DNA from: an uncultured Desulfovibrio sp. | Lineage (GTDB): Bacteria > Desulfobacterota > Desulfovibrionia > Desulfovibrionales > Desulfovibrionaceae | Length of the DNA: 64,000 bases | Assembly (NCBI RefSeq): GCF_902477725.1 | Contig: NZ_CABSIF010000014.1 | Coordinates: 1 to 64,000, forward strand | Direction: 5' to 3' | Shown: positions 17,059 through 25,694 of the stretch, one piece after another | Numbering within the stretch: the stretch's first letter is position 1 | Layout: each line of letters begins with the position of its first letter | Notes under the pieces: generated by a model | Databases searched by the model: none | What the model was told of the DNA's origin: nothing | Seen by the model: only the letters and a program-made list of their open reading frames with translations | Made by a program: the position numbers and the translations under genes

Positions 17059-18350
17059 CAGTGTTCCTCCGAATAAGGGCAGCCAGTTTTATCCAGATTG
17101 AAAATACGGCGCGCAATGCTGATGCGCGGGCCGTTGCCCTCCTGGGACATGCTGCCGCGCTTGAGAAACATGATGGGGTCATGGTTGAGCTTGCGCACCA
17201 GAGCGCCCACCAGAGCCTCAAGGGCATCGCGGGTTTCATCGTTCACCGGGCCAAGCCTTTTGAGGGTCTTGGCAAGTTCTTCCTGTCCCATGCGTTCGCC
17301 GCGCTGGATGAGGTCAACAATAGTGGGCTGGACATCGAGGCTTGAAAGCCAGCGGGAGAACAGCAGTACTTCCTCGTTGACGATATCCGCGGCCTTGGCG
17401 GCTTCGTCTCGGCGGGTGGCGAGGTTTTCTTCCACCACTTCCTTGAGGTCGTCAATGTCGTACAGATAGACGTTGTCGAGGCCGTTGACATCCGGGTCAA
17501 TGTCGCGCGGCACGGCAATGTCGATAAAGAACATGGGCCTGTTTTTGCGGGCTTTGAGCACGGCGCGGATGTCGCGCGCGCGGATGATGGGTTCCTGCGA
17601 GCCGGTGGAGGTGATGATGATGTCCACCTCTGTCAGGTGCTCGGCCATGTCTTCAAAGGGGATGGCCCGTCCCTTGAACTGCTTTGCCAGCTCCTGCCCG
17701 CGTTCAAGAGTGCGGTTGGCAACCAGAATTTCATCAATGCCCGACTGCAAAAGATGCATGGCGGCAAGTTCGGCCATTTCGCCCGCGCCCACCAACATGG
17801 CCTTGTGAGTCTTCATGTCGCCAAAAATGCGTTTGGCAAGCTCCACTGCGGCATAGCTGATGGAAACCGCGCTGGAGGCCACCGCAGTTTCTGTGCGCAC
17901 CCTTTTGGCTACAGAAAAAGCCTTGTGCACCAACCGGTTAAGTATGACGCCTGTGGCGTGGCACTTGACCGCCTTGCGGTAGGCGGTTTTGAGCTGGCCC
18001 AGAATCTGTGGTTCGCCCAGCACCATGGAATCAAGGCTGGACGCCACAGAAAACAGATGGCGCACCGCCTCCAGATTCTTGTGCACATAGACGTAGGGCT
18101 TGAGTTCTTCGGGTTTTGCGCCGCGCGCAATGGCCCAGTTTTCAAGCACCTGTCCGGCCACATCGCCGTTGCCAGCGGCCAGCAGCTCCACGCGGTTGCA
18201 GGTGGAAAGGATCACGCTTTCGCTCACCGCGCCAACACACGGCACGGCCCAATGCTCTTCATCGCAGTGGTTGACCAGGGCAAAGCGCTCGCGCACGTCC
18301 ACGCTGGCAGTGCGATGATTCAGGCCGACAAGAAAGATATCACAGTCCAT
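17058..18350 (-). CDS. hemA: Glutamyl-tRNA reductase
   Basis: Reduces glutamyl-tRNA to glutamate-1-semialdehyde, the committed step of tetrapyrrole synthesis. In 430 aa the catalytic cysteine is C51 in ILSTCNRVELL, preceded by GLNHRTASVDVRE. The NADPH domain has MLVGAGEMAELAA and ITSTGSQEPII, and a helical dimerisation domain follows. It is 13 bases from the HemX-like gene and coupled to the 112-aa gene. Desulfovibrio makes siroheme and then heme by the alternative route, and this gene feeds both along with cobalamin. Confidence 0.97.
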   Translation of the reverse strand: MDCDIFLVGLNHRTASVDVRERFALVNHCDEEHWAVPCVGAVSESVILSTCNRVELLAAGNGDVAGQVLENWAIARGAKPEELKPYVYVHKNLEAVRHLFSVASSLDSMVLGEPQILGQLKTAYRKAVKCHATGVILNRLVHKAFSVAKRVRTETAVASSAVSISYAAVELAKRIFGDMKTHKAMLVGAGEMAELAAMHLLQSGIDEILVANRTLERGQELAKQFKGRAIPFEDMAEHLTEVDIIITSTGSQEPIIRARDIRAVLKARKNRPMFFIDIAVPRDIDPDVNGLDNVYLYDIDDLKEVVEENLATRRDEAAKAADIVNEEVLLFSRWLSSLDVQPTIVDLIQRGERMGQEELAKTLKRLGPVNDETRDALEALVGALVRKLNHDPIMFLKRGSMSQEGNGPRISIARRIFNLDKTGCPYSEEH

Positions 18351-18363
18351 GATGATAGCCCGG

Positions 18364-19191
18364 TCAGCGCCGGATGAATGCGTGGTGTGTTTCCATGAAG
18401 GTATTCACCACAATGATTGAAAAGAGGCAGAGAATAAATACAAAAACAGCCAGTTGTGCAGGCTTGCGGCCCTTCCAGCCCTTGGTGAGGCGGTTGTGGA
18501 AAAGCACGGAGTAGAACAGCCAGATCACAATGCTGATAACTTCCTTGGGGTCGCCCGTCACCGTGCCGCCAAATACCGGCTTGGCCCAGATAAGCCCGGA
18601 AACGATGCCCAGAGTGTACATGGGAAAGCCGATCATGGTCGTGATGGCATTGATTTTATCAAGCATGGAGAGGGCGGGCATGTCGAGCCAAAAGCCCTTC
18701 ATGGTCAGCTTGCTCTTGATGCGCCCCTCCATGAACAGAAAGAGCGCTCCGGCGGCAAAGGCCAGCGCCAGCAGGGCAAGGCTCAAAAAAAGCGAGCCGA
18801 TGTGCAGGGCGTAAAAGGAGGTGTTGAGCGAGGGCGGAACCTGCACCACTGAGGCCAGATACGGGGCCGACATGGCAAAGAGCATAAGCCCTAGCGGTGT
18901 GGCGAATACCAGCGGAATCTCCTGCCGCAGCTTGGCCCAGGCGGCAATGCCGCAGAGCACCACAAACCAGGCCATGAGCTGAAAGTACGCGCCAGCGCTC
19001 AGGCCGCCGGGCAGGGCCTTGTGAAAGCCCAGAAAGAGCATGAGCGTCTGACAGGCAAAGCCCGCCAGCGCCACGCTACAGCCTATCTTGCGCCACAGGG
19101 CGCTGCGCGCGGCAACGCCCGCAAGCCCTGCAACACTGGCCGAGCCATAGAGCAGCAGGGTTACGGCGGTGGAAAATTCAGGGGAGATCAT
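18364..19191 (-). CDS. Cytochrome c assembly (CcsA/HemX-type) membrane protein
   Basis: The 275-aa protein has about eight membrane helices and belongs to the CcsA/CcmC/HemX superfamily. Histidines are found at FLGFHKALPG, FYALHIGSLF and near LFHNRLTKGW, the sort of ligands these proteins use for heme. The classical tryptophan-rich WWD signature is not obvious. Its place between a siroheme-branch gene and hemA matches HemX, which affects glutamyl-tRNA reductase levels in some bacteria; a role in cytochrome c maturation is equally possible. It overlaps the upstream gene by 14 bases. Confidence 0.85.
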   Translation of the reverse strand: MISPEFSTAVTLLLYGSASVAGLAGVAARSALWRKIGCSVALAGFACQTLMLFLGFHKALPGGLSAGAYFQLMAWFVVLCGIAAWAKLRQEIPLVFATPLGLMLFAMSAPYLASVVQVPPSLNTSFYALHIGSLFLSLALLALAFAAGALFLFMEGRIKSKLTMKGFWLDMPALSMLDKINAITTMIGFPMYTLGIVSGLIWAKPVFGGTVTGDPKEVISIVIWLFYSVLFHNRLTKGWKGRKPAQLAVFVFILCLFSIIVVNTFMETHHAFIRR

Positions 19192-19885
19192 GGAGCAACT
19201 CCGCTATATTGGCGTGCAGTGCGGGCGGAAGCGCCGCCTGCAAATAACGCGTACAGTTTTCATGGTCGTGTTCTTCCAGCCACTGTTGCAGAGGTGATTC
19301 TGCCAGTTTGCGGAACAATCCCGTATTCTGCCCTGTATCGTGCCCCAAGGCAAGAACCAGAGGCCGCAGCCGACCCATCAGGGTTGCCATGCGTGAACGC
19401 GGTTCAAGCCAGCGCTCAAGTTCGCCCTTCCAGCGGCGGGCCAGCGCGGGGCTTGCCCCGCCAGTGGAAAGCGCCGCCGCAAGCGGGGTGCTGCGGGCCA
19501 CGGCTGGCACCTGAAAACAGCCTTCCTCCGGATTGCTCGCGCTGTTACACAAAACACCCGTTGCGGCGCACAGGGCGGCAATGCGGCTGTTTTCCGCAGC
19601 GCTGCCGGTGGCGGCAAACACCAGCCCGCAGCCATTGAGGTCGGCAGCCTCGCAGGCGCGGCGTTCAAAGCGTACCCTTGGGTCGCGCAGCAGTTTCGCC
19701 GCTTCCGGCGCTGATTCCGGCGCAGGCCCGGCAAGGTCGAGCACCAGCACGGATGCCGGATTGCAGGCCAGCAGGCCGGAAAGTTTGCGTTGCCCCACCT
19801 GACCAAGGCCGACCACCAGACAGCGGATGCCTGAAAGCGAGATGAATATGGGGTAGAGCGGGGCGGAGGGCTGTTGTGCGCGCAT
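19178..19885 (-). CDS. Precorrin-2 dehydrogenase (Met8/CysG N-terminal type)
   Basis: A 235-aa NAD-dependent enzyme that oxidises precorrin-2 to sirohydrochlorin on the way to siroheme and heme. It has the Rossmann motif GLGQVGQRK and the family block ALSTGGASPALARRWK. The segment that in CysG and Met8 reads NVVDDPE here reads NSASNPE, so the aspartates linked to metal chelation are replaced. That fits Desulfovibrio, where a separate CbiK chelatase inserts iron. The start is uncertain: ATG 19885 is preferred, but ATG 19924 is in frame. It is the first gene of the tetrapyrrole operon. Confidence 0.88.
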   Translation of the reverse strand: MRAQQPSAPLYPIFISLSGIRCLVVGLGQVGQRKLSGLLACNPASVLVLDLAGPAPESAPEAAKLLRDPRVRFERRACEAADLNGCGLVFAATGSAAENSRIAALCAATGVLCNSASNPEEGCFQVPAVARSTPLAAALSTGGASPALARRWKGELERWLEPRSRMATLMGRLRPLVLALGHDTGQNTGLFRKLAESPLQQWLEEHDHENCTRYLQAALPPALHANIAELLHDLP

Positions 19886-20117
19886 ATGTGATCCAGATGG
19901 TGAAAGAAGCTTGAAGATGAGCATATAGCAGCGCGAAATATTTTGCAAAGGGCCAGCGTGCCATCGTATTTGCGCAGCTTCAATTGTTGTGCAGCGCAGT
20001 TGCGCCCCGCATTGCTTGCCTAGGTGGACAGATTGCCTTAGATTGTGGGCAATTGGCAGTTTTACGCATGTTTCGGCCATTAACTGACTATTGCCATCAA
20101 CAACCATACGGAACGAC

Positions 20118-21398
20118 ATGCCCAAATTTCTGGTCATACAGGCGGCGCGCTTTGGCGATCTGGTGCAGACCAAGCGCCTGTTGCTTAGTCTGGCTTTGCG
20201 CGGCGAGGTGCACCTTGCCCTGGATGCCAGTTTGGTTCCGCTGGCCAGAGTGCTCTATCCCTTTGCCGAATTGCACGCCCTATCGGTGCACGGCAGGCCT
20301 CAGGCAGAGGCGCTTGCGCGCAACACCGCTGTGCTGGACCGTTGGCAGGGCTTGCACTTTGAAGCCGTGTACAACTGCAATTTTTCCGGCACTACCGCGG
20401 CACTGTGCCGAGTTTTTGAGGCAGAGCAGGTTCAGGGGTATCGGCCAGAGGCAGGGGGGATTTCGCGTTCTCCCTGGGCGCGGCTTGGCTTCCGCCTCAG
20501 TGAACGTCGCGCGCTGGCAACGCTGAATCTTGTGGATTTTTGGGCGCATTTTGCACCAGAGCCGGTTGAGTCCCACAGGGTCAATCCTGTGGCAGCCCCC
20601 GGCGGGCGAGGGCTTGGCGTGGTGCTGGCAGGGAGGGAATCGCGCCGCTCGTTACCCGTGCCCGTGCTGGCCGAGGTGGTGCGCACGGCCTTTGGGGCAA
20701 TGGGGGGGCCGCGAGTGCGTCTGCTGGGTTCAAAGGCGGAGCAGCCCGCAGCCCGTCAGCTCATGCGGCATTTGCCCGGTAAGCTGCTCGACAGGGTGGA
20801 AGATTACAGCGGTAAAACAGACTGGCCCGGCCTTGTGGACGTTGTAGACGGGCTGGATGCGCTGATCACGCCCGATACAGGCATCATGCACCTTGGCGCA
20901 CACCTTGGCGTGCCTGTGCTTGGTTTTTTCCTTTCTTCGGCCTGGCTGCACGAAACCGGGCCATACGGCGTGGGCCATTATGTATGGCAGACGGCGCGCA
21001 CCTGCGGACCGTGCCTGGAAACCGCCCCTTGCCCCTACGATGTGGCCTGTGGTCAGCCTTTGGCGCAAGTGGAGCTCTTGCGCTCCATTGCCGCAGTACT
21101 TGCCCGCCTAAAATCGGGCGCGCCCTCTGCCGCCGCGCAGGCGGAATCGTGGCCGTCCCTGCCAGCGGATTTGCAGTTGTGGCGCACGGGCATGGACGCC
21201 TTGGGCACGCTGCCTCACCTGCTCGCGGGCTGTGACCCGCATGTGCGGGAGCGCAGGTATGTGCGCGATTTTCTGGCTGCGCGCCTGCATCTGCCCATGT
21301 TGGACGAAAGCGCCGCCCTTGCCCCGCAAGCTCCGAATCTTGACGAATGGCTTTATAACGATGCGGACTGGATGTTGCCGCCAGGGAGATACTGCTGA
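20118..21398 (+). CDS. Glycosyltransferase family 9 (heptosyltransferase-like)
   Basis: A 426-aa GT-B enzyme. The N-terminal FLVIQAARFGDLVQTKRL and the C-terminal block ITPDTGIMHLGAHLGVPVLG are the two hallmarks of ADP-heptose:LPS heptosyltransferases. A cysteine cluster (TCGPCLETAPCPYDVAC) follows, common in the family. About 100 residues at the C-terminus are extra and not recognised. It shares TGATG with the next gene, so the two are coupled, probably in LPS or protein glycosylation. The sugar donor cannot be told from sequence. ATG 20118 starts the canonical motif region; an ATG nine codons earlier is unlikely. Confidence 0.88.
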   Translation: MPKFLVIQAARFGDLVQTKRLLLSLALRGEVHLALDASLVPLARVLYPFAELHALSVHGRPQAEALARNTAVLDRWQGLHFEAVYNCNFSGTTAALCRVFEAEQVQGYRPEAGGISRSPWARLGFRLSERRALATLNLVDFWAHFAPEPVESHRVNPVAAPGGRGLGVVLAGRESRRSLPVPVLAEVVRTAFGAMGGPRVRLLGSKAEQPAARQLMRHLPGKLLDRVEDYSGKTDWPGLVDVVDGLDALITPDTGIMHLGAHLGVPVLGFFLSSAWLHETGPYGVGHYVWQTARTCGPCLETAPCPYDVACGQPLAQVELLRSIAAVLARLKSGAPSAAAQAESWPSLPADLQLWRTGMDALGTLPHLLAGCDPHVRERRYVRDFLAARLHLPMLDESAALAPQAPNLDEWLYNDADWMLPPGRYC

Positions 21399-22684
21399 TG
21401 CCCGCCGCTCCTCTGCGAATTCTTGTGGTGCTGCCCATGTACGGCGGCTCGCTGCCCATCGGCCGTTACTGCGCCAGCGCTCTCAGCGGGCTAGGGCACA
21501 GTGTGCGCGTGTTTGAGGCGCCCTTGCTGCACCCGGCTTTTACCGGACTGCGCGGCCTTGGGCTGGCCCCTGCGCAGACAGCCCAACTGGAAAATTCTTT
21601 TTTGCAGGTGGTTTCGCAGGCCGTGTGGGCGCAGGTGCAGGCGCAGGAGCCGCATCTAGTGTTGGCTCTGGCGCAGGCTCCCATAGGGCGCAGCCTGTTG
21701 CAGCGTTTGCGCCGGTCGGGCGTGCGCACGGCCATGTGGTTTGTGGAAGACCACGAGGTTTTTGATTACTGGAAGGCCTACGCACCGCTGTACGATGTTT
21801 TTGCCGTTATCCAGAAAGAGCCTTTTTTATCCATGCTCTCGGGCATCGGGCAGGGCAGCTCCCTGTATCTGCCGCTGGCGGCCCAGCCGGATTTTCACAA
21901 GCCGCTGGAACTGACCGAGCAGGAAAAGCGCGAATACGGGGCCGATATTGGCTTTCTTGGCGCGGGTTACCCCAACCGGCGGCTGGCTTTTCGTCAGCTG
22001 GTAGGGCGTGATTTTAAAATCTGGGGGTCGGACTGGGACGGCGAGAGCCTGCTTGCGCCCCACGTGCAGCGCGGCGGCGCGCGCATTGATGCGGATGAGA
22101 GCGTCAAAATCTACAATGCCACGCGCGTCAACCTGAATCTGCACTCGAGCCTCGGCACTGCGGAGCTTGTGAGCAAGGGTGATTTTGTCAATCCGCGCAC
22201 TTTTGAACTGGCGTGCATGGGGGCCTTTCAGCTTGTGGACAGGCGAGCGCTCATGCCCGAGCTGTTTGCGCAGGATGAACTGGCAACCTTTGGCACGCTG
22301 GAAGAATTTTACGCGGGCATCGAGTATTTTCTGGCCCATCCGGACGAGCGCCATGCCTTTGCCGCCCGCGCAAGGGAGCGGGTGTTGCGCGATCATACGT
22401 ATGAGCAGCGCATGGCCGCCCTGCTTGGTTTTGTGGAGCAGCGCCTCGGCCCCTGGCCGCTTGAGCTGGAGTCTTCCGGCGGCATGCCGCCTGATGTGGA
22501 GGCCGCGCTCACTCCGGAGATTCGCAGGGACATGGCGGCGGTGGTGCAGGGGCTTGGCCTTGGCCCCAATGCCGGATTTGACGATGTCATCAATGCCTTG
22601 CGTGCCCGTAGCGGCGTGCTGACGGAAACAGAGGCTGCCCTGCTGTTTCTGGATGAATGGCGCAGGCAGTACGGCAAAAAATAA
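21398..22684 (+). CDS. CgeB-type glycosyltransferase
   Basis: A 428-aa protein with DUF3880 and Glyco_trans_1_2 features, as in CgeB-like proteins. Markers are FVEDHEVFDYW, IGFLGAGYPNRR, then INLNLHSSLG-type residues (VNLNLHSSLGTAELVS) and NPRTFELACMGAFQLVD, the donor-binding helix region. Such enzymes are often found near flagellar or surface-glycan genes in deltaproteobacteria. It is coupled to the GT9 gene by a one-base overlap, and a perfect terminator follows. Acceptor and sugar are unknown. Confidence 0.85.
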   Translation: MPAAPLRILVVLPMYGGSLPIGRYCASALSGLGHSVRVFEAPLLHPAFTGLRGLGLAPAQTAQLENSFLQVVSQAVWAQVQAQEPHLVLALAQAPIGRSLLQRLRRSGVRTAMWFVEDHEVFDYWKAYAPLYDVFAVIQKEPFLSMLSGIGQGSSLYLPLAAQPDFHKPLELTEQEKREYGADIGFLGAGYPNRRLAFRQLVGRDFKIWGSDWDGESLLAPHVQRGGARIDADESVKIYNATRVNLNLHSSLGTAELVSKGDFVNPRTFELACMGAFQLVDRRALMPELFAQDELATFGTLEEFYAGIEYFLAHPDERHAFAARARERVLRDHTYEQRMAALLGFVEQRLGPWPLELESSGGMPPDVEAALTPEIRRDMAAVVQGLGLGPNAGFDDVINALRARSGVLTETEAALLFLDEWRRQYGKK

Positions 22685-22748
22685 TCTTCCGATATTGCAA
22701 AAATCCTTTGCACACCACGCCCGCTTTTGCCAGCAGTGCGCAGATATG

Positions 22749-22776
22749 AAAAACCCCGCCGTGAGGCGGGGTTTTT
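22749..22776. terminator. Bidirectional rho-independent terminator
   Basis: AACCCCGCC and GGCGGGGTT close over GTGA, with A-run and T-run on the two sides. It serves both the glycosyltransferase pair and the convergent membrane-protein gene. Confidence 0.95.
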
Positions 22777-22803
22777 ACGTCATATCAATGCGACAAGTTG
22801 TCG

Positions 22804-23823
22804 TTACTGTACAATATCGGTCATGGACGGAGGCAGGGTTATTTCCGTCATGTTGAGGTAGAAAGGCAACATGATGGCAACCGCCAGCGCCAGCGCGGCC
22901 AGCAGGGTGATCTTGTGGCGCATGGGGGTGGCGCTGCGGGCCACGAATGTCCAGAGCAGGGCCGGAGCAAGCCAGAGCAGCAGCTCTGCGCTTTCCATGA
23001 TGGCGTCAGTGACGGTAAAGGTGTCGTTTTGCCATGCGTTCTGCACGTCAAACACCGAGGATGCCAGCAAAATAACCCAGAAAACAGCCCAGGCATTGCG
23101 CGCCCATGTGGCGCACCAAGGGAGCATGGTATTGTAGTGGTCGCGGCCAAAATCGTCGTATTTGCGGCGCAGCACAAGCCAGAAAGCGCCCATGCCGCCT
23201 GCCACGGCCAGCATCAGGGGCAACGACCAGAAAAGGGCGCACCAGAAGGGGGTTCCAAAACCGGGAACATAAATGTGCCCAAGGGTCAGCAAGTCTGCAT
23301 CGGGGCGGGCCAAGGCCGTGAGCAGGCGCGCGGCAGCCAGGGACGCCACGGTGGCGATGATGCCCTGAATGCCGCTGACCACGCCCATGCCCACATGCAG
23401 CATGGGCAGCTTGAGCAAAAATTTCCATAAGGCGAAATACATGCTGTTGATAAGCACGGCCAGGCCGAGCATGATCCAGCTCATTTCAACCATGAAGTCG
23501 GAGATGGAGTCGGGCGTATAGGAGCTTTGCGTAAAGAAGAGCCAGACCCTGCCGCAGATGAGCAGCGCCCAGCCAAGCAACAATGAGAGCAAGGCCAGCT
23601 GGCGGGCGCATTTTTCATAGGAGGCGCGCTTGCGCGTAACCGCCAGCGCCCGTGCGGCGGCAGACATGAAACCCAGGCCCGCAAAGGCCAGCAGGGCCGC
23701 GAGCGGCAGGGCAATGCTCAGGGCGTCAAGGCCCATGCGCGCCAAGGGAAAGGACTGTCCAAGATGCCGCAACGCGTCCATCCAAGTTGTCAGGGCCGCT
23801 GCCATTTCCTGGAAAAAATTCAT
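22804..23823 (-). CDS. Polytopic membrane protein, unknown function, 339 aa
   Basis: Eight or so hydrophobic helices, with conserved-looking loops such as SSYTPDSISDFMVEM, YVPGFGTPFWCALFW and LRRKYDDFGRDHYNTM. There are few charged residues inside helices and no nucleotide-binding or redox motif. I recognise no family. The start at ATG 23823 has GGAGG nine bases upstream and begins MNFFQEMAAALT. It is transcribed alone toward a shared terminator. The acidic and aromatic periplasmic loops could bind a ligand, but I have no evidence for one. Confidence 0.8.
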   Translation of the reverse strand: MNFFQEMAAALTTWMDALRHLGQSFPLARMGLDALSIALPLAALLAFAGLGFMSAAARALAVTRKRASYEKCARQLALLSLLLGWALLICGRVWLFFTQSSYTPDSISDFMVEMSWIMLGLAVLINSMYFALWKFLLKLPMLHVGMGVVSGIQGIIATVASLAAARLLTALARPDADLLTLGHIYVPGFGTPFWCALFWSLPLMLAVAGGMGAFWLVLRRKYDDFGRDHYNTMLPWCATWARNAWAVFWVILLASSVFDVQNAWQNDTFTVTDAIMESAELLLWLAPALLWTFVARSATPMRHKITLLAALALAVAIMLPFYLNMTEITLPPSMTDIVQ

Positions 23824-24284
23824 CTGGCTTCGCCTCCGGTCTGGCTTGATGCCGGATAGGAACTGTTCATGCGGATTATTGCCGCCCTTCGCCTGCCGTG
23901 TCTCGGGTAAGCCCCTGTGCACGTGCGGATGAAGGCAAAATCCCGTTTTGCAACCGGGGGCAAGGCACATCAGCAGGCCGTGAAACAGCCCTTTGTGATG
24001 TTGCGACGCTCCGGTTGTCCGTATCTCTTATGCTGTACGAGCGTGAGCAAGCCTGTTCTTGCCTGAAAAACGCTGCCGCTGCAAGAGTTCTTGAAATATG
24101 GCCGGGGTTGAGGCACAAGAAAGGTTGGCAGGTTGATGGGCTTGTGCGTTTGCAGTTCTGGCAGCTATAGCAGCCGGGCAAGCGGCAAGGCCGGGCCGAA
24201 TTTTTTTTGATGGGCGTCTGTTGCGGGCTTTTGATGCATTGAGCGATATTTCAACGCAAGAATGCTCTTGTGCTGGAGACCGGG
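23824..24284. other. Intergenic region, divergent, no gene seen
   Basis: 460 bases between two divergent genes. I looked for a cobalamin-type riboswitch on the minus strand because of a GCCCCCGGTTGC-like motif, but the flanking conserved boxes do not line up. Promoters for both neighbours must be here; none stands out. Confidence 0.5.
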
Positions 24285-25652
24285 ATGAAAACACTGATTG
24301 TTGTGCCGTTGGCCTGCGTTGCGCTGGTTGCCGGGTGCGCTTCTTCTGACAAAATGCGTCAGGTGGAATCGACCAGCGAAACCAACCAGAAGGTGCTGCG
24401 CGAGACCGACCAGCGGTTGCGCACGCTGGAGCAAAGCGTAAACACGCTTGATACCCAGGTTGCCCAGCTCAATAACAGGGTTTACGAAGTGCGCACCCGT
24501 GGCGGACAAAAAACCGGCATGACTGTGGTGCCCATTATTCCGCCGCAGCCCCACAAAAGTGCTGTGGTTGCGCCTGCCCAGCCGGAAAGCGCCCAGCTAA
24601 CCGCGCACGGCCCGGTTGCGACCAGCAGCCCCGAGCGTCCCGCGGTCAATCCCGCAAGCCAGCCCCCAGTGAATCCCGCAAATACGGCATCGGCAAATTC
24701 TGCAACGCCCAACGCCCGCGCTCTTGATCCTGCCGCCACAATCAGGCCGATTCCCGCTGCCGCCCCGCGTGAGGCTGCCAAAGCCGAAGCCGAGGTAATG
24801 CCCAAAACTCCTGCGGCAAAGACTGCTGCCCAGCAAAGCCCAGCAGAAAAGCCGCAAGCCGCCGCCAAGGGCGCGCCGGGTTCGGCGTCTGCCTCATCCG
24901 CCGCATCTTTCGCCCTGCCGCCTGAGGCCGCGTCTCCTCCTGCGGCTTCCGCTGCCGGGAAGGGGGCGGTTCAGCCCATGCTGCCGCCCGTTGCCGCAGC
25001 CGGGGGCAATCCTGATGTTCCCGTGCCTTCTGTGCCGGTCTCTGATCTTGCCCTGCCGCCCGAGCATCCGGGGCTGGGCCTGCCGCCCCTGCCTGGGGAT
25101 GCCGCCGCCAAAAACGGCGCAAAGGGCAAGGCTGCCAAAGCCGCTGCCGGATCGGCTCCTGCTTCGGCTCCTGCTTCGGCTCCTGCTTCGGCGGCAAGCG
25201 CTGCCGCCACGCCTGCTGTTTCGGCGCAAGCCCAGCCGCAAGCTCCTGCGCAACCGTCCGCAGCCTTGCCCAAGAGCGGCAAGGGCGAGGAGGCCGCATA
25301 CAAGGCAGCCTTGCAGCCTGCCATGTCTGGCCGGGCCGCAGACAGCATTGGCCGTTTTCAGACCTTTTTGCAGGAATATCCTCAGGGCCGCTTTGCCGCC
25401 AATGCGGAATACTGGATTGGCGAGGGGTATTACGCCCAGGGCAAGTACAAGGATGCGCTGGCGCAGTTTGAAAAGGTCAACAGCCAGTGGCCGCGTCATC
25501 ATAAAAACGCCGATGCCCTGCTGAAAACTGGCATGACCCTGAGCCGCATGGGCGACAAGGAAGGTGCCGCGCAGGCCTACAAAAAGCTGCTGTCGCAGTT
25601 TCCCAACTCAGAAGCGGCGGGGCTTGCCCGGTCGCGTGGTCTGGCCCGGTAA
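24285..25652 (+). CDS. YbgF/CpoB-like lipoprotein of the Tol-Pal type
   Basis: A 455-aa lipoprotein with lipobox VAGC (Cys17). A short coiled coil (residues 25-75, heptads in TLEQSVNTLDTQVAQLNNRV) precedes an Ala/Pro-rich disordered region of about 230 residues. The C-terminal 115 residues hold three TPR units (FLQEYPQGRFAANAEYWIG, YYAQGKYKDALAQFEKV, LSRMGDKEGAAQAYKKLL). The plan is that of YbgF/CpoB, which coordinates cell-wall synthesis with outer-membrane constriction, but the linker is far longer than usual. A 12-base unit encoding ASAP is repeated in tandem near 25160. No tol or pal gene is adjacent. Confidence 0.85.
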   Translation: MKTLIVVPLACVALVAGCASSDKMRQVESTSETNQKVLRETDQRLRTLEQSVNTLDTQVAQLNNRVYEVRTRGGQKTGMTVVPIIPPQPHKSAVVAPAQPESAQLTAHGPVATSSPERPAVNPASQPPVNPANTASANSATPNARALDPAATIRPIPAAAPREAAKAEAEVMPKTPAAKTAAQQSPAEKPQAAAKGAPGSASASSAASFALPPEAASPPAASAAGKGAVQPMLPPVAAAGGNPDVPVPSVPVSDLALPPEHPGLGLPPLPGDAAAKNGAKGKAAKAAAGSAPASAPASAPASAASAAATPAVSAQAQPQAPAQPSAALPKSGKGEEAAYKAALQPAMSGRAADSIGRFQTFLQEYPQGRFAANAEYWIGEGYYAQGKYKDALAQFEKVNSQWPRHHKNADALLKTGMTLSRMGDKEGAAQAYKKLLSQFPNSEAAGLARSRGLAR

Positions 25653-25694
25653 AATGGGCTTTGCAGCGGCGCTGGGCCATACAGCGGTGGCGGC

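Noticed and set aside
23870..24060. Possible cobalamin riboswitch on the minus strand
   Set aside because: Only a GCCCCCGGTTGC-like piece resembles it; the other conserved boxes are missing and the downstream gene has no known B12 link.
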